A stretch of 64,000 nucleotides of DNA. Source: Dyella sp. BiH032. Its GTDB lineage: Bacteria; Pseudomonadota; Gammaproteobacteria; Xanthomonadales; Rhodanobacteraceae. A program made the translations under genes and the position numbers. Each line of letters opens with the position of its first letter. Position 1 is the first letter of the stretch. The notes beneath the pieces were generated by a model, which saw only the letters and a program-made list of their open reading frames with translations, had not been told where the DNA came from and did not search any database. The stretch covers positions 1,922,001 to 1,986,000 of the forward strand of contig NZ_CP134867.1 in the NCBI RefSeq assembly GCF_031954525.1, read 5' to 3'. Positions 36,194-44,687 of this stretch are shown here, in pieces.

Positions 36194-38194
36194 TCAGAAG
36201 AACGCGCGCACACCCATCGATACGCTGCGCCCCGGCAGCAGCACTTCGTCCTTGAACAATGACGTCGCCAGACGGCCCTTGCGGTCGGTGAGGTTGGTGC
36301 CGTCCAGGAAAGCTTCCCACTGGCTGCGCTCGCCGTTGTGGAAGGTCCAGGCGGCATGTGCATTCACGAGTGTGTAGCCCGCCGTACGCGTTTCGAAAGC
36401 GGCCGTGCGGTTCTGCGCGAAGTAGCGCACGGCGCCCACGCTCGCGCGCAGGTCGTCGTGGCTCCAGTTCAGCTGGCCACCGAGGCGTCCCGCGGGAATG
36501 CGCGGCAGCGGACCTCCGCCGCGTTCCAGCTCGGCGCGCACGGTGTCGCCGTAGGCGCGGAAGTCCCAGGCACCGCTGGCATTGCGGGCCAGGTGGAACG
36601 TTGCCTCCGCCTCGGCGCCGCGGAACGTCGCGTCGCGTTGCGACCACAGGCGTACCGGCATGCCGCCTTCGCTTTCGCCGGTGTCGGCCAGGTAGATGAA
36701 GTCGTTGTAACGGTTGGCGTAGACGGCGACTTTGCCCTCGACGAAATCGCCATGGTAGTGCAGTGCCAGTTCGGCCTGGTTGGCGGTTTCCTTCCTGAGG
36801 TTGGCGTTGCCGATCTCGAAGGTGTTCGAGGCGGCATGCGGGCCATTCGAGAACAGTTCCTCTTCGGCCGGTGCGCGCTGGGCGCGGTCGACGTTGAGGC
36901 TCACATGCCACGGTTCGGCGAAACGCCAGGACACGCCGGCGGAGAAACTCGACGGCGAAAATTTCCGGTGTGGCTGATCATCCGGCGTGACGGTGTGGCG
37001 ATCGGTGCGTGCGCCCAGCTCCAGCTTCACCGGGCCGAACTGGCGCTGCTCGGTAAGGAACACGCCCCAGGCTTTGGTGGAGGTGGCCGGCACGAATGTT
37101 TCCTCGCCGACGGCGGAGAAGTCGCGGTGGATGTACTGCAGGCCGAAGGCGCCTTCCCAGCCGGCCAGCGGTTCGTGAGTGAACAGCAGGCGGCCTTCGT
37201 TGGCCTTGGTCTTGAACGTGGTGCCTGCTTCTTCACCCTCGTACTCGACGTGCTGGTAGTCGTTGTGGCCGAAACTCACCTCGGCCTTGGCGATGCCCGG
37301 GAGTGGCTTGTTGAAGCCGCCTTTCAGGTCGTACCGCGTCTGCTCGAGCTTGATGTGGACCGGCGGCTCGCCCTCTTCGGCGTTTCCTGGCTCGGCGGGG
37401 CTGCCGTACTTGTCGAGATAGCGCGACACCGAGAGGCCGAAGTAGCCCCAGTCGCCCAACAACGAAGCGCCCGCGGCGCCGGAAGTGGTCTTCACCTGGC
37501 TGTTGGCCTGGGTGCCGCCGGGGATGTCGTAGTTGCCGTCGTCGCGGCGCATGCCATCCACGTGGAGCGCGAACTGCTGATTGCCCCCATCGGCGCGGAA
37601 CACGCCGGTCTTGCCTTCAGTGCCCGAGTCATAGCGGCCTTCGGCGCGGCCGCTGAAGCCGTTCTGGGGAGGCGCCATGGGGATGCGGCCGTCGACTACG
37701 TTGACCACGCCGCCAATGGCGCCGGAGCCATAAAGCAACGTAGCGGGACCTTTCAGGACCTCGATCTGATCGGCTAGGAACGGCTCGACCGAGGTGGCAT
37801 GGTCCTGGCTGATGTTGGAAACGTCCTGGGAGCCCAGGCCGTTCTCGAGCACGGCGACGCGCGGGCCATCCATGCCGCGGATCACTGGACGGCCCACTGC
37901 TTTGCCCAGGGCACTGGTCTGGACGCCGGGAATGGCGGACACGGTTTCGCCCAGCGTGCCGGCCTTGGCGTCATCCAATGCCGAGCCCGCGAGCACGGCC
38001 ACTGGCGCCACGATCTGGTCGGCGGGCTGGCCCAGCGGCACGGCGTTGACGGTGATCGCGTCGAGGTCCTTAGCCTTGGGCTTGCGGTTGTCCTTGTCCG
38101 CCGCGATATCGGGCGTCGAATCGGCGGCCTGCAGCGGCAGGGCGGCCACGCCTAGGCCGGTGGCCAGGGCGAGGGCGATCACGGTCTTACGCAT
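36194..38194 (-). CDS. TonB-dependent receptor, probably zinc (ZnuD-like)
   Basis: A 666-aa outer-membrane receptor: signal peptide to about residue 24, plug domain (about 45-160; GRPVIRGMDGPRVAVLENGL, LKGPATLLYGSGAIGGVVNV), then a 22-strand barrel ending VSMGVRAFF with terminal Phe. The plug style NGLGSQDVSNISQDHATSVE and the Asp/His/Glu-rich loops (GHNDYQHVEYEGEEAG) resemble ZnuD zinc receptors. The ATG at 38194 lies 33 bp downstream of a near-consensus Zur box. Zinc as the substrate is inferred from that box and the neighbouring zur and CDF genes. Copper or another metal complex remains possible. Confidence 0.85.
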   Translation of the reverse strand: MRKTVIALALATGLGVAALPLQAADSTPDIAADKDNRKPKAKDLDAITVNAVPLGQPADQIVAPVAVLAGSALDDAKAGTLGETVSAIPGVQTSALGKAVGRPVIRGMDGPRVAVLENGLGSQDVSNISQDHATSVEPFLADQIEVLKGPATLLYGSGAIGGVVNVVDGRIPMAPPQNGFSGRAEGRYDSGTEGKTGVFRADGGNQQFALHVDGMRRDDGNYDIPGGTQANSQVKTTSGAAGASLLGDWGYFGLSVSRYLDKYGSPAEPGNAEEGEPPVHIKLEQTRYDLKGGFNKPLPGIAKAEVSFGHNDYQHVEYEGEEAGTTFKTKANEGRLLFTHEPLAGWEGAFGLQYIHRDFSAVGEETFVPATSTKAWGVFLTEQRQFGPVKLELGARTDRHTVTPDDQPHRKFSPSSFSAGVSWRFAEPWHVSLNVDRAQRAPAEEELFSNGPHAASNTFEIGNANLRKETANQAELALHYHGDFVEGKVAVYANRYNDFIYLADTGESEGGMPVRLWSQRDATFRGAEAEATFHLARNASGAWDFRAYGDTVRAELERGGGPLPRIPAGRLGGQLNWSHDDLRASVGAVRYFAQNRTAAFETRTAGYTLVNAHAAWTFHNGERSQWEAFLDGTNLTDRKGRLATSLFKDEVLLPGRSVSMGVRAFF

Positions 38195-38227
38195 ATCGGG
38201 GGCAACTCCTCGGGGTGGATTCCTGTT

Positions 38228-38244
38228 ACGTTATAAAGTAACAT
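38228..38244. promoter_or_regulatory. Zur-box-like operator
   Basis: ACGTTATAAAGTAACAT matches the E. coli Zur consensus ATGTTATAATATAACAT (as I recall it) at 14 of 17 positions. It lies in an AT-rich patch within the 109-bp gap between the divergent TonB receptor and MerC-like genes, so it could repress both. Further GTTAC/GTAAC/TTAC half-sites overlap it. Confidence 0.7.
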
Positions 38245-38303
38245 CATTACCCATCGCCCAGGCAAGAAGTCACGTTTTGGCGAAATTCCTTACGGATCGA
38301 TCG

Positions 38304-38732
38304 ATGGATTCCGGACGAGACAGCAAAAATCGCTGGTGGGGCATCGCTGATCGCATCGGCGCGACCGCGTCGTTCCTATGCGCCATCCATTGCGCTGCGC
38401 TGCCCTTCGTGCTCGCGTTGCTGCCGCTGTTCGGCCTGGGTTTTCTCGCCGACCATCGCTTCGAGCGGGCCTTCGTCGTGTTCGCCTGCGTGCTGGCACT
38501 GGCGAGCTTGCTCAGCGGCTATCGTCGCCATCGCCGGGCCGCTCCGCTTCGGCTGGCCTTGCCCGGCCTCGCACTGCTGCTGATGGGCGTCACTGTGGCG
38601 GAGAACTTCTCCATCGGCATGCACAGCACCTTGGTCACCTGTGGCGGCCTGCTCGTCGCGGCGGCGCACTTCGTCAACCTGCGGGTCGACCGGGAGCAGG
38701 GGCACGTGCACGGTGCGGATTGCGTGCATTGA
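38304..38732 (+). CDS. MerC domain-containing membrane protein
   Basis: A 142-aa membrane protein with about four transmembrane helices. The motif CAIHCAALPFVLALLPL near residue 26 is the MerC hallmark; the Cys pair and His would bind a soft metal. MerC proteins are known for mercury uptake in mer operons, but no merA, merR or merT is here. It is divergent from a ZnuD-like receptor and shares its intergenic Zur-box-like site, so a zinc role is more likely. The C-terminal tail GHVHGADCVH carries further His and Cys ligands. ATG at 38304. Confidence 0.82.
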   Translation: MDSGRDSKNRWWGIADRIGATASFLCAIHCAALPFVLALLPLFGLGFLADHRFERAFVVFACVLALASLLSGYRRHRRAAPLRLALPGLALLLMGVTVAENFSIGMHSTLVTCGGLLVAAAHFVNLRVDREQGHVHGADCVH

Positions 38733-38790
38733 TGCTGTTTGACAACGCCCGTGATTGTGTAACGGCGCACGCGCTTCCTAGCATTCGCGC

Positions 38791-39774
38791 ATGAGCGGCA
38801 CGCATATTCATTCCCATCATCATGACCACGCCGGCCATGCGCACGATCACGCGCATGGCCATAGCCATGCATCGCATGGCGCCGGCATGAGCGGTCGCGA
38901 GCGTAAGCTCGCTTTTGCCTTCGCGCTCACGACCTTGATGATGATCGCCGAGGTCGTCGGTGGCCTATGGTCCGGTTCGTTGGCGCTGCTCGCCGACGCG
39001 GGACACATGCTCGTCGATGCCCTTGCGCTGCTGCTGGCCGTGCTCGGGGCGTGGATGGCGCGGCGCCCGGCCGATGCGCGACGCAGCTATGGATACGGCC
39101 GCGTCGAAGTCCTCGCGGGGTTTCTCAATGCATTGACCCAGTTCGCCTTGGTCGGCTTCATTGCGTACGAGGCGATCGAACGCCTGTTCGCACCGACACC
39201 CATCCTTTCGGGTGTGATGTTCATCGTAGCCCTGGTCGGCCTGGTCGTGAATGTGGTGGTCCTGCGCACGCTGCACGGCCATGCCCACGACGACGTGAAC
39301 GTCGCCGGCGCGGCGTTGCACGTACTTGGCGACCTTCTCGGATCCGTCGCGGCCGTGCTCGCCGCACTCGCGGTGCGCTGGCTCGGCTGGCTATGGGCAG
39401 ACCCGGTGTTGTCGCTGCTGGTGTCGCTGCTGATCCTCAACAGCGCTTGGCAACTGCTGCGCCGCTCTGGGCACATCCTGCTGGAAGGCGTGCCGGACGG
39501 CCTCGATACCGGCGAGATCGAGACGGCGTTGCGCGGAGCGGACGAGTCCATCCGCGACGTTCACCACCTGCATGTCTGGCAGCTGGCTTCCGGTTCGCGG
39601 ATGGCAACGCTGCATGCGGAGTTGCACGACGAACGCTGTGGCGCGACCGCCATCGCCGCCATCAACCGCGTGCTCGGCGAACGCTTCGGCATCCGGCACG
39701 TCACGGTACAGATCGACCCGGGCGATTGTCCGGACCAGCTGCAAGGCTGCGCAGGCGGCAAGCATCGCCACTGA
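38791..39774 (+). CDS. CDF family zinc exporter (ZitB-like)
   Basis: A 327-aa cation diffusion facilitator that probably exports Zn2+ (or Co2+/Cd2+) by proton antiport at the inner membrane. The N-terminus is very His-rich (HIHSHHHDHAGHAHDHAHGH), then six transmembrane helices. The metal sites of helices 2 and 5 are visible as ALLADAGHMLVDALA (D-x3-D) and HVLGDLLGSVAAVL (H-x3-D), the H-D combination of zinc-selective members. A C-terminal cytoplasmic domain (about 230-315) ends in Cys/His residues. It lies 58 bp after the MerC-like gene and completes a zinc uptake-regulation-export island. Confidence 0.92.
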   Translation: MSGTHIHSHHHDHAGHAHDHAHGHSHASHGAGMSGRERKLAFAFALTTLMMIAEVVGGLWSGSLALLADAGHMLVDALALLLAVLGAWMARRPADARRSYGYGRVEVLAGFLNALTQFALVGFIAYEAIERLFAPTPILSGVMFIVALVGLVVNVVVLRTLHGHAHDDVNVAGAALHVLGDLLGSVAAVLAALAVRWLGWLWADPVLSLLVSLLILNSAWQLLRRSGHILLEGVPDGLDTGEIETALRGADESIRDVHHLHVWQLASGSRMATLHAELHDERCGATAIAAINRVLGERFGIRHVTVQIDPGDCPDQLQGCAGGKHRH

Positions 39775-39859
39775 GCGGCCCTGCCGCCGCCTATTGCGCT
39801 TTGGACGGTCGCTGATACGATGATCGGCCGTCCAACTTTCGTCGAATCAAGGAGTTCCC

Positions 39860-40021
39860 ATGGGCAAGGGCGATCGCAAGACCCGTCGTGGCAAGACCTA
39901 TCGCGGCAGCTACGGCAACACCCGTGTGCACGGTGCGCAGCCCGCAGTGGCGGGCGCGAAGGAAACCGTGACCAAGACGGCCGCCGTGAAGAAGGCTGCG
40001 CCGAAGAAGAAGTCGGCCTGA
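39860..40021 (+). CDS. 30S ribosomal protein THX family (bTHX)
   Basis: A 53-aa, highly basic protein with N-terminus MGKGDRKTRRGKTYRGSYGN, which is the pattern of the THX ribosomal proteins. In Thermus this small peptide sits in a cavity at the top of the 30S head; roles in other bacteria are less clear. The C-terminal half (KTAAVKKAAPKKKSA) is Lys/Ala-rich and disordered-looking. AAGGAG lies 6 bp before the ATG, and a strong terminator begins 24 bp after the stop, so it is a single-gene unit. It is short and easy to miss in gene calling. Confidence 0.88.
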   Translation: MGKGDRKTRRGKTYRGSYGNTRVHGAQPAVAGAKETVTKTAAVKKAAPKKKSA

Positions 40022-40045
40022 TACGCCGCTTCCGGTCAAGAAAAA

Positions 40046-40067
40046 CCCCGCCCAGGCGGGGTTTTTT
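40046..40067. terminator. Rho-independent bidirectional terminator
   Basis: CCCCGCC / GGCGGGG stem with a tight loop, flanked by A5 on the left and T6 on the right (full element about 40041-40067). It ends the THX gene and, read on the minus strand, the convergent FkbM gene. Confidence 0.9.
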
Positions 40068-40081
40068 ATTTGGCGAGTTGT

Positions 40082-40840
40082 TCAGAGTTCCCGCCGCGGA
40101 TCGAACTCGTAGCGGCTTTCGACCGGCGCCGCGATGACGTTCTGGAAGACGCAGCCGGGAAAGACGTTGCTCTTGTTGCCGGCGTGGTTGTCCCGATTGA
40201 ACAGGTACGGCGCATGCGACCAGCAACGATAACCGAGATCCTTGATGGCCTGGACTTCCGCTTCGGCGCGCTCGATGCCCGTGAGGCGAGCATAGAGCAA
40301 GGGGCGATGTTTGCGAATGGTCTCGGTCGCACCGGCAAGCAAGTCGAGCAGGGCGCCGGGCACGTTCATCTTGATCAAGTGAAGCGCTTCCAGCTCCAGG
40401 TCGTCCACTGTGGTGAGGCGGACCGCTTCGTCGCTGTCGCCGCGGTGCACCGGGCGGCCAGACAGCGCCGACATGGGAAGTTGCCCCTTGCTGCCGCCGA
40501 GCCAGCGCGCATGCGTGTAGACGTTGGGCAGGCCATTGATCGCCACATTGGCGCACAGCAATTGGAAGGGAATGCGCGCAGGCTCGGCGACGTGCACTTG
40601 GCCTTTCTCGCCCACCGCCTGAGCGAGCCAGAGCGTATGGGCGCCGTAATCCGCGCCGAACTCGAGCACGGTATGGCCCTCCTGGATCGCCCCGCTGAGC
40701 AGATCGATTTCCTGCTCCGCCCATTCGCCATATAGCTGCAGGGAACGGGCCGCAGGATTCTCGGTCGGGACGGCCGTGACCAGCCCGTACCGCGTATGCC
40801 ACAGGCGTTGGTTGTGTTCTTGGGAGATGGCGTTGTTCAT
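40082..40840 (-). CDS. FkbM family methyltransferase
   Basis: A 252-aa SAM-dependent methyltransferase. The N-terminal half holds a Rossmann motif (VLEFGADYGAHTLWLAQAVG, near residue 58) and the FkbM-typical switch VDDLELEALHLIKMNVPGAL (near 145-165) with the conserved Lys-Met-x-Val segment. FkbM proteins methylate sugars or polyketide hydroxyls. It starts 23 bp after the stop of the upstream 779-aa protein gene and is probably in the same transcript, so it may modify a cell-surface or secreted glycan, but no glycan genes are adjacent. Confidence 0.82.
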   Translation of the reverse strand: MNNAISQEHNQRLWHTRYGLVTAVPTENPAARSLQLYGEWAEQEIDLLSGAIQEGHTVLEFGADYGAHTLWLAQAVGEKGQVHVAEPARIPFQLLCANVAINGLPNVYTHARWLGGSKGQLPMSALSGRPVHRGDSDEAVRLTTVDDLELEALHLIKMNVPGALLDLLAGATETIRKHRPLLYARLTGIERAEAEVQAIKDLGYRCWSHAPYLFNRDNHAGNKSNVFPGCVFQNVIAAPVESRYEFDPRREL

Positions 40841-40863
40841 GGCGATGTCTCGTCGATCCTAGG

Positions 40864-43203
40864 TCACTGCATCTGGGTGGCTACGCGTCGCTGCCGTTCG
40901 TTTTCCCGCCAGTCGCTGCTGCTGTTCGGGGATGTCAGGTTCTGGGCCCACTGGACACTGGCTTGCCGCCATGCCTCCAGCAGGGTAGGCGCCTGTACGC
41001 CGGCATGCCAGGCCTCGGCGCACAGACGACAAGCCCGGCCGTACTCTCCGTGCCGGACGAAGGTCTGAGCCATGCCTTCGATGGCATCGCCCGGCGGTGC
41101 AGGCAGGCGGTCGAGCTTGTGCACCAGGTCCAGCGCCACGTTCCCCTGCACGGGCATACCCGGCAACGACTCGTAGGCCAACTGGATAGAAAGTCGCAGC
41201 CGCAGGCTTGCGGCATGCCAGCGCGTGTCGCTGCCGGCGAGGAAGGCATGGACGAGCGCGTGCGAAAACGCGTCCCTCGCCGCAGGAGGCTGGGCATGCC
41301 GGCCGCGCTCCAGCGCGGCTTCCGCCACCGCCAATGCGACGCGGCCCGTCGGTGCACGGACGAAGAGTTCGTCGAGCAACGCCTGCGCCTCGACCAGCGT
41401 GCGCGCGCGCACGCCGCCATGTTCCAGCCGGGCGCGGCGAAGCAGCACGTCGCCAAGCATGAGCTGGCCCTCGTCGGCCATGCCCGAAGCGTTGCGCAGG
41501 CACTCTGCCAGCGCTGCTGCTTCGTTGACCCGGGCCAGCGCACTGTCGCCCAACTGATGCTGCGCCCAGTGCAGCAGCACGCGGATCCAAGCCTTGAGCA
41601 CCGCGCCGTCGCCGGCCTCCAGGATGGCGGCATGGCTCCTGGCCATGTTCCGGAGCGCCAGCACGCGTGAAGCCCCGCTCTGGCGTGCAGCGCGGGCCAG
41701 GTCCAGTTCGATCAGTCGTGCTCGCCAGTGCTCTTGCGTTTCGTCGGTAGCGCGCTCGCTACCGTGGAGGATGAGGGTCGTGGTGGCCTGGTGCAATGCA
41801 TCCACTTCGCGCAGGTCGACGTGCGCGATGCGCAGCGTGAGTACCTGTGTCAACAGCCAGGTGATCTGCGTGCCGTCGGGATCGCGGGTTTCCAACAGAG
41901 CGGATTCCAGCTCGGCGAGCACGCTCGCCGGCAATGATGCCTCGCCGGTAAATGCCATGACCGGGAGGCCATCCTGGCCATCGAGAAACACCTGGCCTTC
42001 CGGCACCACTTTCGCGAGGATCGCGGCGACGCGCTCCATGGAAGGCATCGAGGATTCGCCAGCCGGATTCGAAACGCCCCTCTCTTCGAGTGCCTCCGGG
42101 GCCCCGAAGGACACGTCCGTCGTGGAAAGGTCTTCTTCGGAGATGGAAGGTTGGCAGACCGGGGGGCCGGCAAAGAGCGCCGCGCCGCCCATCGAAACGG
42201 CGGGTTGGACGGGGGCCATGGATTCGACGTGCGAGGCGCCATGGCCGGAACTTTCGGCGCGAGCACCCGCCAATGTCTCGGCGTGAGTGCTCTCGCGATT
42301 CTCAGCGTGAATGCACTCTTCGACATGCACCTCGTAGAGGGTTTTCGTAGCGAAGATTGGCTGGACTTCATCCAGCGGCGCATACCGGACGACCAGGCCG
42401 ACCGACCAGTCTTCGCGAGACAAGGGATCGGGAGCGGATGACCAAGGGCGTTGGCTCATGTTGCCGATGCCCATGGGAATGGCTATGGCGTCGTCATCGG
42501 TAGCGACCCGCGCGGGCATCCGCTCTGGGTTCGTGTCACGCGTCACCACCGGCTCGCGGCGTTCGGCTCCGTTCCGACGTGGTCCTCGGCGACCCATGAC
42601 GCCCAGCAGCGGCATGCCCAGCGCCAGGACGACCGGTAAGGCGTACCAGGGCGTGAGCTGCAACCAATGCCGGGTGCTTTCTTGGTCGATATCCAGAAGC
42701 ATCGCCGCGGGAGCCGGTACCGGGGACGAAGTCGTCGCGGATCGATCCGACTCGAGCGTCATGGCGACGTCCGGTGCAGGGAATGCGCGAAGTTCGTCCG
42801 CCGTGCCGCCGGCCCACGCTTCGGGAAGCGTCGGTGCGGCGCGGTGGGGCGCCGTGCTCGACACGCTCATTTCCACAAGGCGCTTCTGTGGCACGTCGTC
42901 CGAATGGATTGCGGCGACCGGCGGCGACGCGCGTTCGCGCACGGCGTCGATCGACGCTTCTTCAATGGTATCGGGTGCCGCTGTCTCCCCGCTCTGCACG
43001 ACGGACGAGCCCGTGGCTTCTTGACGATATGCGCACGAGGCGAGCAACAGGCTCAGCATGGCCGTACAGCCGGCGTGGCGGCCGGGCATCAACTGGGCGA
43101 GGGCGCTTCCGAGCTGGCTCGGGAGCAGGCCGATGAACGTAGCTCCCGGTGCTTCCGGGCGCCCAGCGGCGCTGTATGTCGCTCGGAAGTTGGGGGGAAT
43201 CAC
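40864..43203 (-). CDS. Large protein of unknown function with central membrane helix and TPR-like C-terminus
   Basis: A 779-aa protein I cannot assign. It starts at a GTG (43203) preceded by GAGGAG. Near residues 39-60 is a hydrophobic stretch ending LLLASCAYRQ that looks like a lipobox, so a shorter start at 43089 would make it a lipoprotein. A second hydrophobic segment (about residues 192-215, WYALPVVLALGMPLLGVM) is followed by a basic GRRGPRR, a likely membrane anchor with the C-terminus in the cytoplasm. Residues about 240-400 are low-complexity and acidic; about 420-760 are alpha-helical, TPR-like. It precedes the FkbM gene. Just upstream is a GCCCCGGG/CCCGGGGC hairpin (43221-43240). 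Confidence 0.65.
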   Translation of the reverse strand: MIPPNFRATYSAAGRPEAPGATFIGLLPSQLGSALAQLMPGRHAGCTAMLSLLLASCAYRQEATGSSVVQSGETAAPDTIEEASIDAVRERASPPVAAIHSDDVPQKRLVEMSVSSTAPHRAAPTLPEAWAGGTADELRAFPAPDVAMTLESDRSATTSSPVPAPAAMLLDIDQESTRHWLQLTPWYALPVVLALGMPLLGVMGRRGPRRNGAERREPVVTRDTNPERMPARVATDDDAIAIPMGIGNMSQRPWSSAPDPLSREDWSVGLVVRYAPLDEVQPIFATKTLYEVHVEECIHAENRESTHAETLAGARAESSGHGASHVESMAPVQPAVSMGGAALFAGPPVCQPSISEEDLSTTDVSFGAPEALEERGVSNPAGESSMPSMERVAAILAKVVPEGQVFLDGQDGLPVMAFTGEASLPASVLAELESALLETRDPDGTQITWLLTQVLTLRIAHVDLREVDALHQATTTLILHGSERATDETQEHWRARLIELDLARAARQSGASRVLALRNMARSHAAILEAGDGAVLKAWIRVLLHWAQHQLGDSALARVNEAAALAECLRNASGMADEGQLMLGDVLLRRARLEHGGVRARTLVEAQALLDELFVRAPTGRVALAVAEAALERGRHAQPPAARDAFSHALVHAFLAGSDTRWHAASLRLRLSIQLAYESLPGMPVQGNVALDLVHKLDRLPAPPGDAIEGMAQTFVRHGEYGRACRLCAEAWHAGVQAPTLLEAWRQASVQWAQNLTSPNSSSDWRENERQRRVATQMQ

Positions 43204-43454
43204 GGTCGCTCCTCATGCTTGCCCCGGGCGGGCCCGGGGCGATCGTTTGGGTGTGCGTACTCGGCGAAGGATGCGGCGGCGGAGTCTGCCGCCCGGCAGC
43301 GATGCGATGGCATCCGCCTGCACGGGCCGCCTCAAAGGCGCGTTGCCGCGTAGTGGAACGGAAAGGATGGTATCGGGTTGCTCGTTAGGAATGTTCGGAA
43401 ACTAGGCCGGTTTCCAAGCGCCCGACCTGTGCGGGAGCGGGCGCAGCGCCGATG

Positions 43455-44687
43455 TCAGCGTGAAGAAACGCGCTGACCTGCGCAGTACACAGCGGCTGCG
43501 AGGTGACCGCCGATCCAATAACAGAGTTCCGCCGGATGGCGTGCACGCCACACGACCAGGTCGGCGCGCCGTCCCTCAGTGAGCGTGCCGCGGTCAGTCA
43601 GGCCCAAGGCACGGGCAGCGTTCACGGTCACGCCACGCAACGCCTCTTCGGGCGTAAGGCGGAACAAGGTGCAGGCCATACCCGCAGCCAGCCTCAGCGA
43701 CAGCAGGGGAGACGTGCCCGGGTTGCAGTCCGTCGCCACTGCCATCGGCACGCCTTGGTTGCGCAGCGCGGCGATGGGTGGTAGCCGGGTCTCGCGCAGG
43801 ACATAGAAAGCCCCGGGCAACAGAACGGCGACGGTGCCCGCCTCGGCCATGGCCTTCACGCCATCGTTGCTCAAGTACTCCAGGTGATCGGCGGACAGGC
43901 CGCCGAACTCGGCCACCAGGGCTGCGCCTTCCAGATTGGAGAGCTGTTCGGCATGCAGCTTGACCGGAAGGCCCAAGGCGCACGCGCGCTCGAAGACGCG
44001 CCGCGTCTCTGCCGGCGTGAAGCCAATGCCCTCGCAAAAGGCATCCACCGCATCCACCAGCCCCTCGGCGGCGAGTGCCGGCAGCATCTCGTCGCAGACG
44101 CGCGCGACGTAGGCATCGCGACGGTCCGCGTCCTCCGGCGGCAGCGCATGCAGCCCCAGAAACGTCGTGCGCACCTGAACGCCCAGCGTCTCGCCCAGGC
44201 GCCGCGCTACGCGGAGCATGCGCCGCTCACTGTCCAGCGCCAGGCCATAGCCGGATTTGATCTCCAGCGTCGTCACGCCGTCGTCCACCAGCGCGCGAGC
44301 GCGCGACAAGGCCTGGGCGAACAGTGCGTCTTCGCTGGCCCCGCGCGTCGCCTTCACGGTGGAGGCGATGCCGCCGCCGGCGCGCGCGATCTCTTCGTAG
44401 GTGGCTCCGTTCAATCGCAGATCGAACTCATGCGCGCGATCGCCGCCGAACACCAAGTGCGTATGGCAATCGATCATGCCCGGCGTGACGAGCGCGCCAT
44501 CGAGTTGTTCGACGCGGGCCGAGCGGCTTTCGGCGTCGTGGGGCAGCGACGCGCGCGGTCCCACCCAGGCGATGCGTCCGTCCGCGATCGCGATCGCGCC
44601 GTCCTCGACCAGGCCATAAGGCTGCTCGCCGTCGAAAGTCGCCAGCGTCACGCCGGACAGCAGAAGGTCCCAGGATACGGTGGTCAT
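43455..44687 (-). CDS. hutI: Imidazolonepropionase
   Basis: Third step of histidine degradation: hydrolyses imidazolone propionate to formiminoglutamate. A 410-aa amidohydrolase with the metal-binding motif [18 protein letters not shown] near residue 70, [12 protein letters not shown], and the conserved HAEQLSN (near residue 245) and TDCNPGTSP (near 320). Its start overlaps the stop of the ClC channel gene by 4 bp, so it is the last gene of a three-gene operon. hutF lies on the opposite strand 3 kb away; hutH, hutU and hutG are not in the window. Confidence 0.96.
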   Translation of the reverse strand: MTTVSWDLLLSGVTLATFDGEQPYGLVEDGAIAIADGRIAWVGPRASLPHDAESRSARVEQLDGALVTPGMIDCHTHLVFGGDRAHEFDLRLNGATYEEIARAGGGIASTVKATRGASEDALFAQALSRARALVDDGVTTLEIKSGYGLALDSERRMLRVARRLGETLGVQVRTTFLGLHALPPEDADRRDAYVARVCDEMLPALAAEGLVDAVDAFCEGIGFTPAETRRVFERACALGLPVKLHAEQLSNLEGAALVAEFGGLSADHLEYLSNDGVKAMAEAGTVAVLLPGAFYVLRETRLPPIAALRNQGVPMAVATDCNPGTSPLLSLRLAAGMACTLFRLTPEEALRGVTVNAARALGLTDRGTLTEGRRADLVVWRARHPAELCYWIGGHLAAAVYCAGQRVSSR

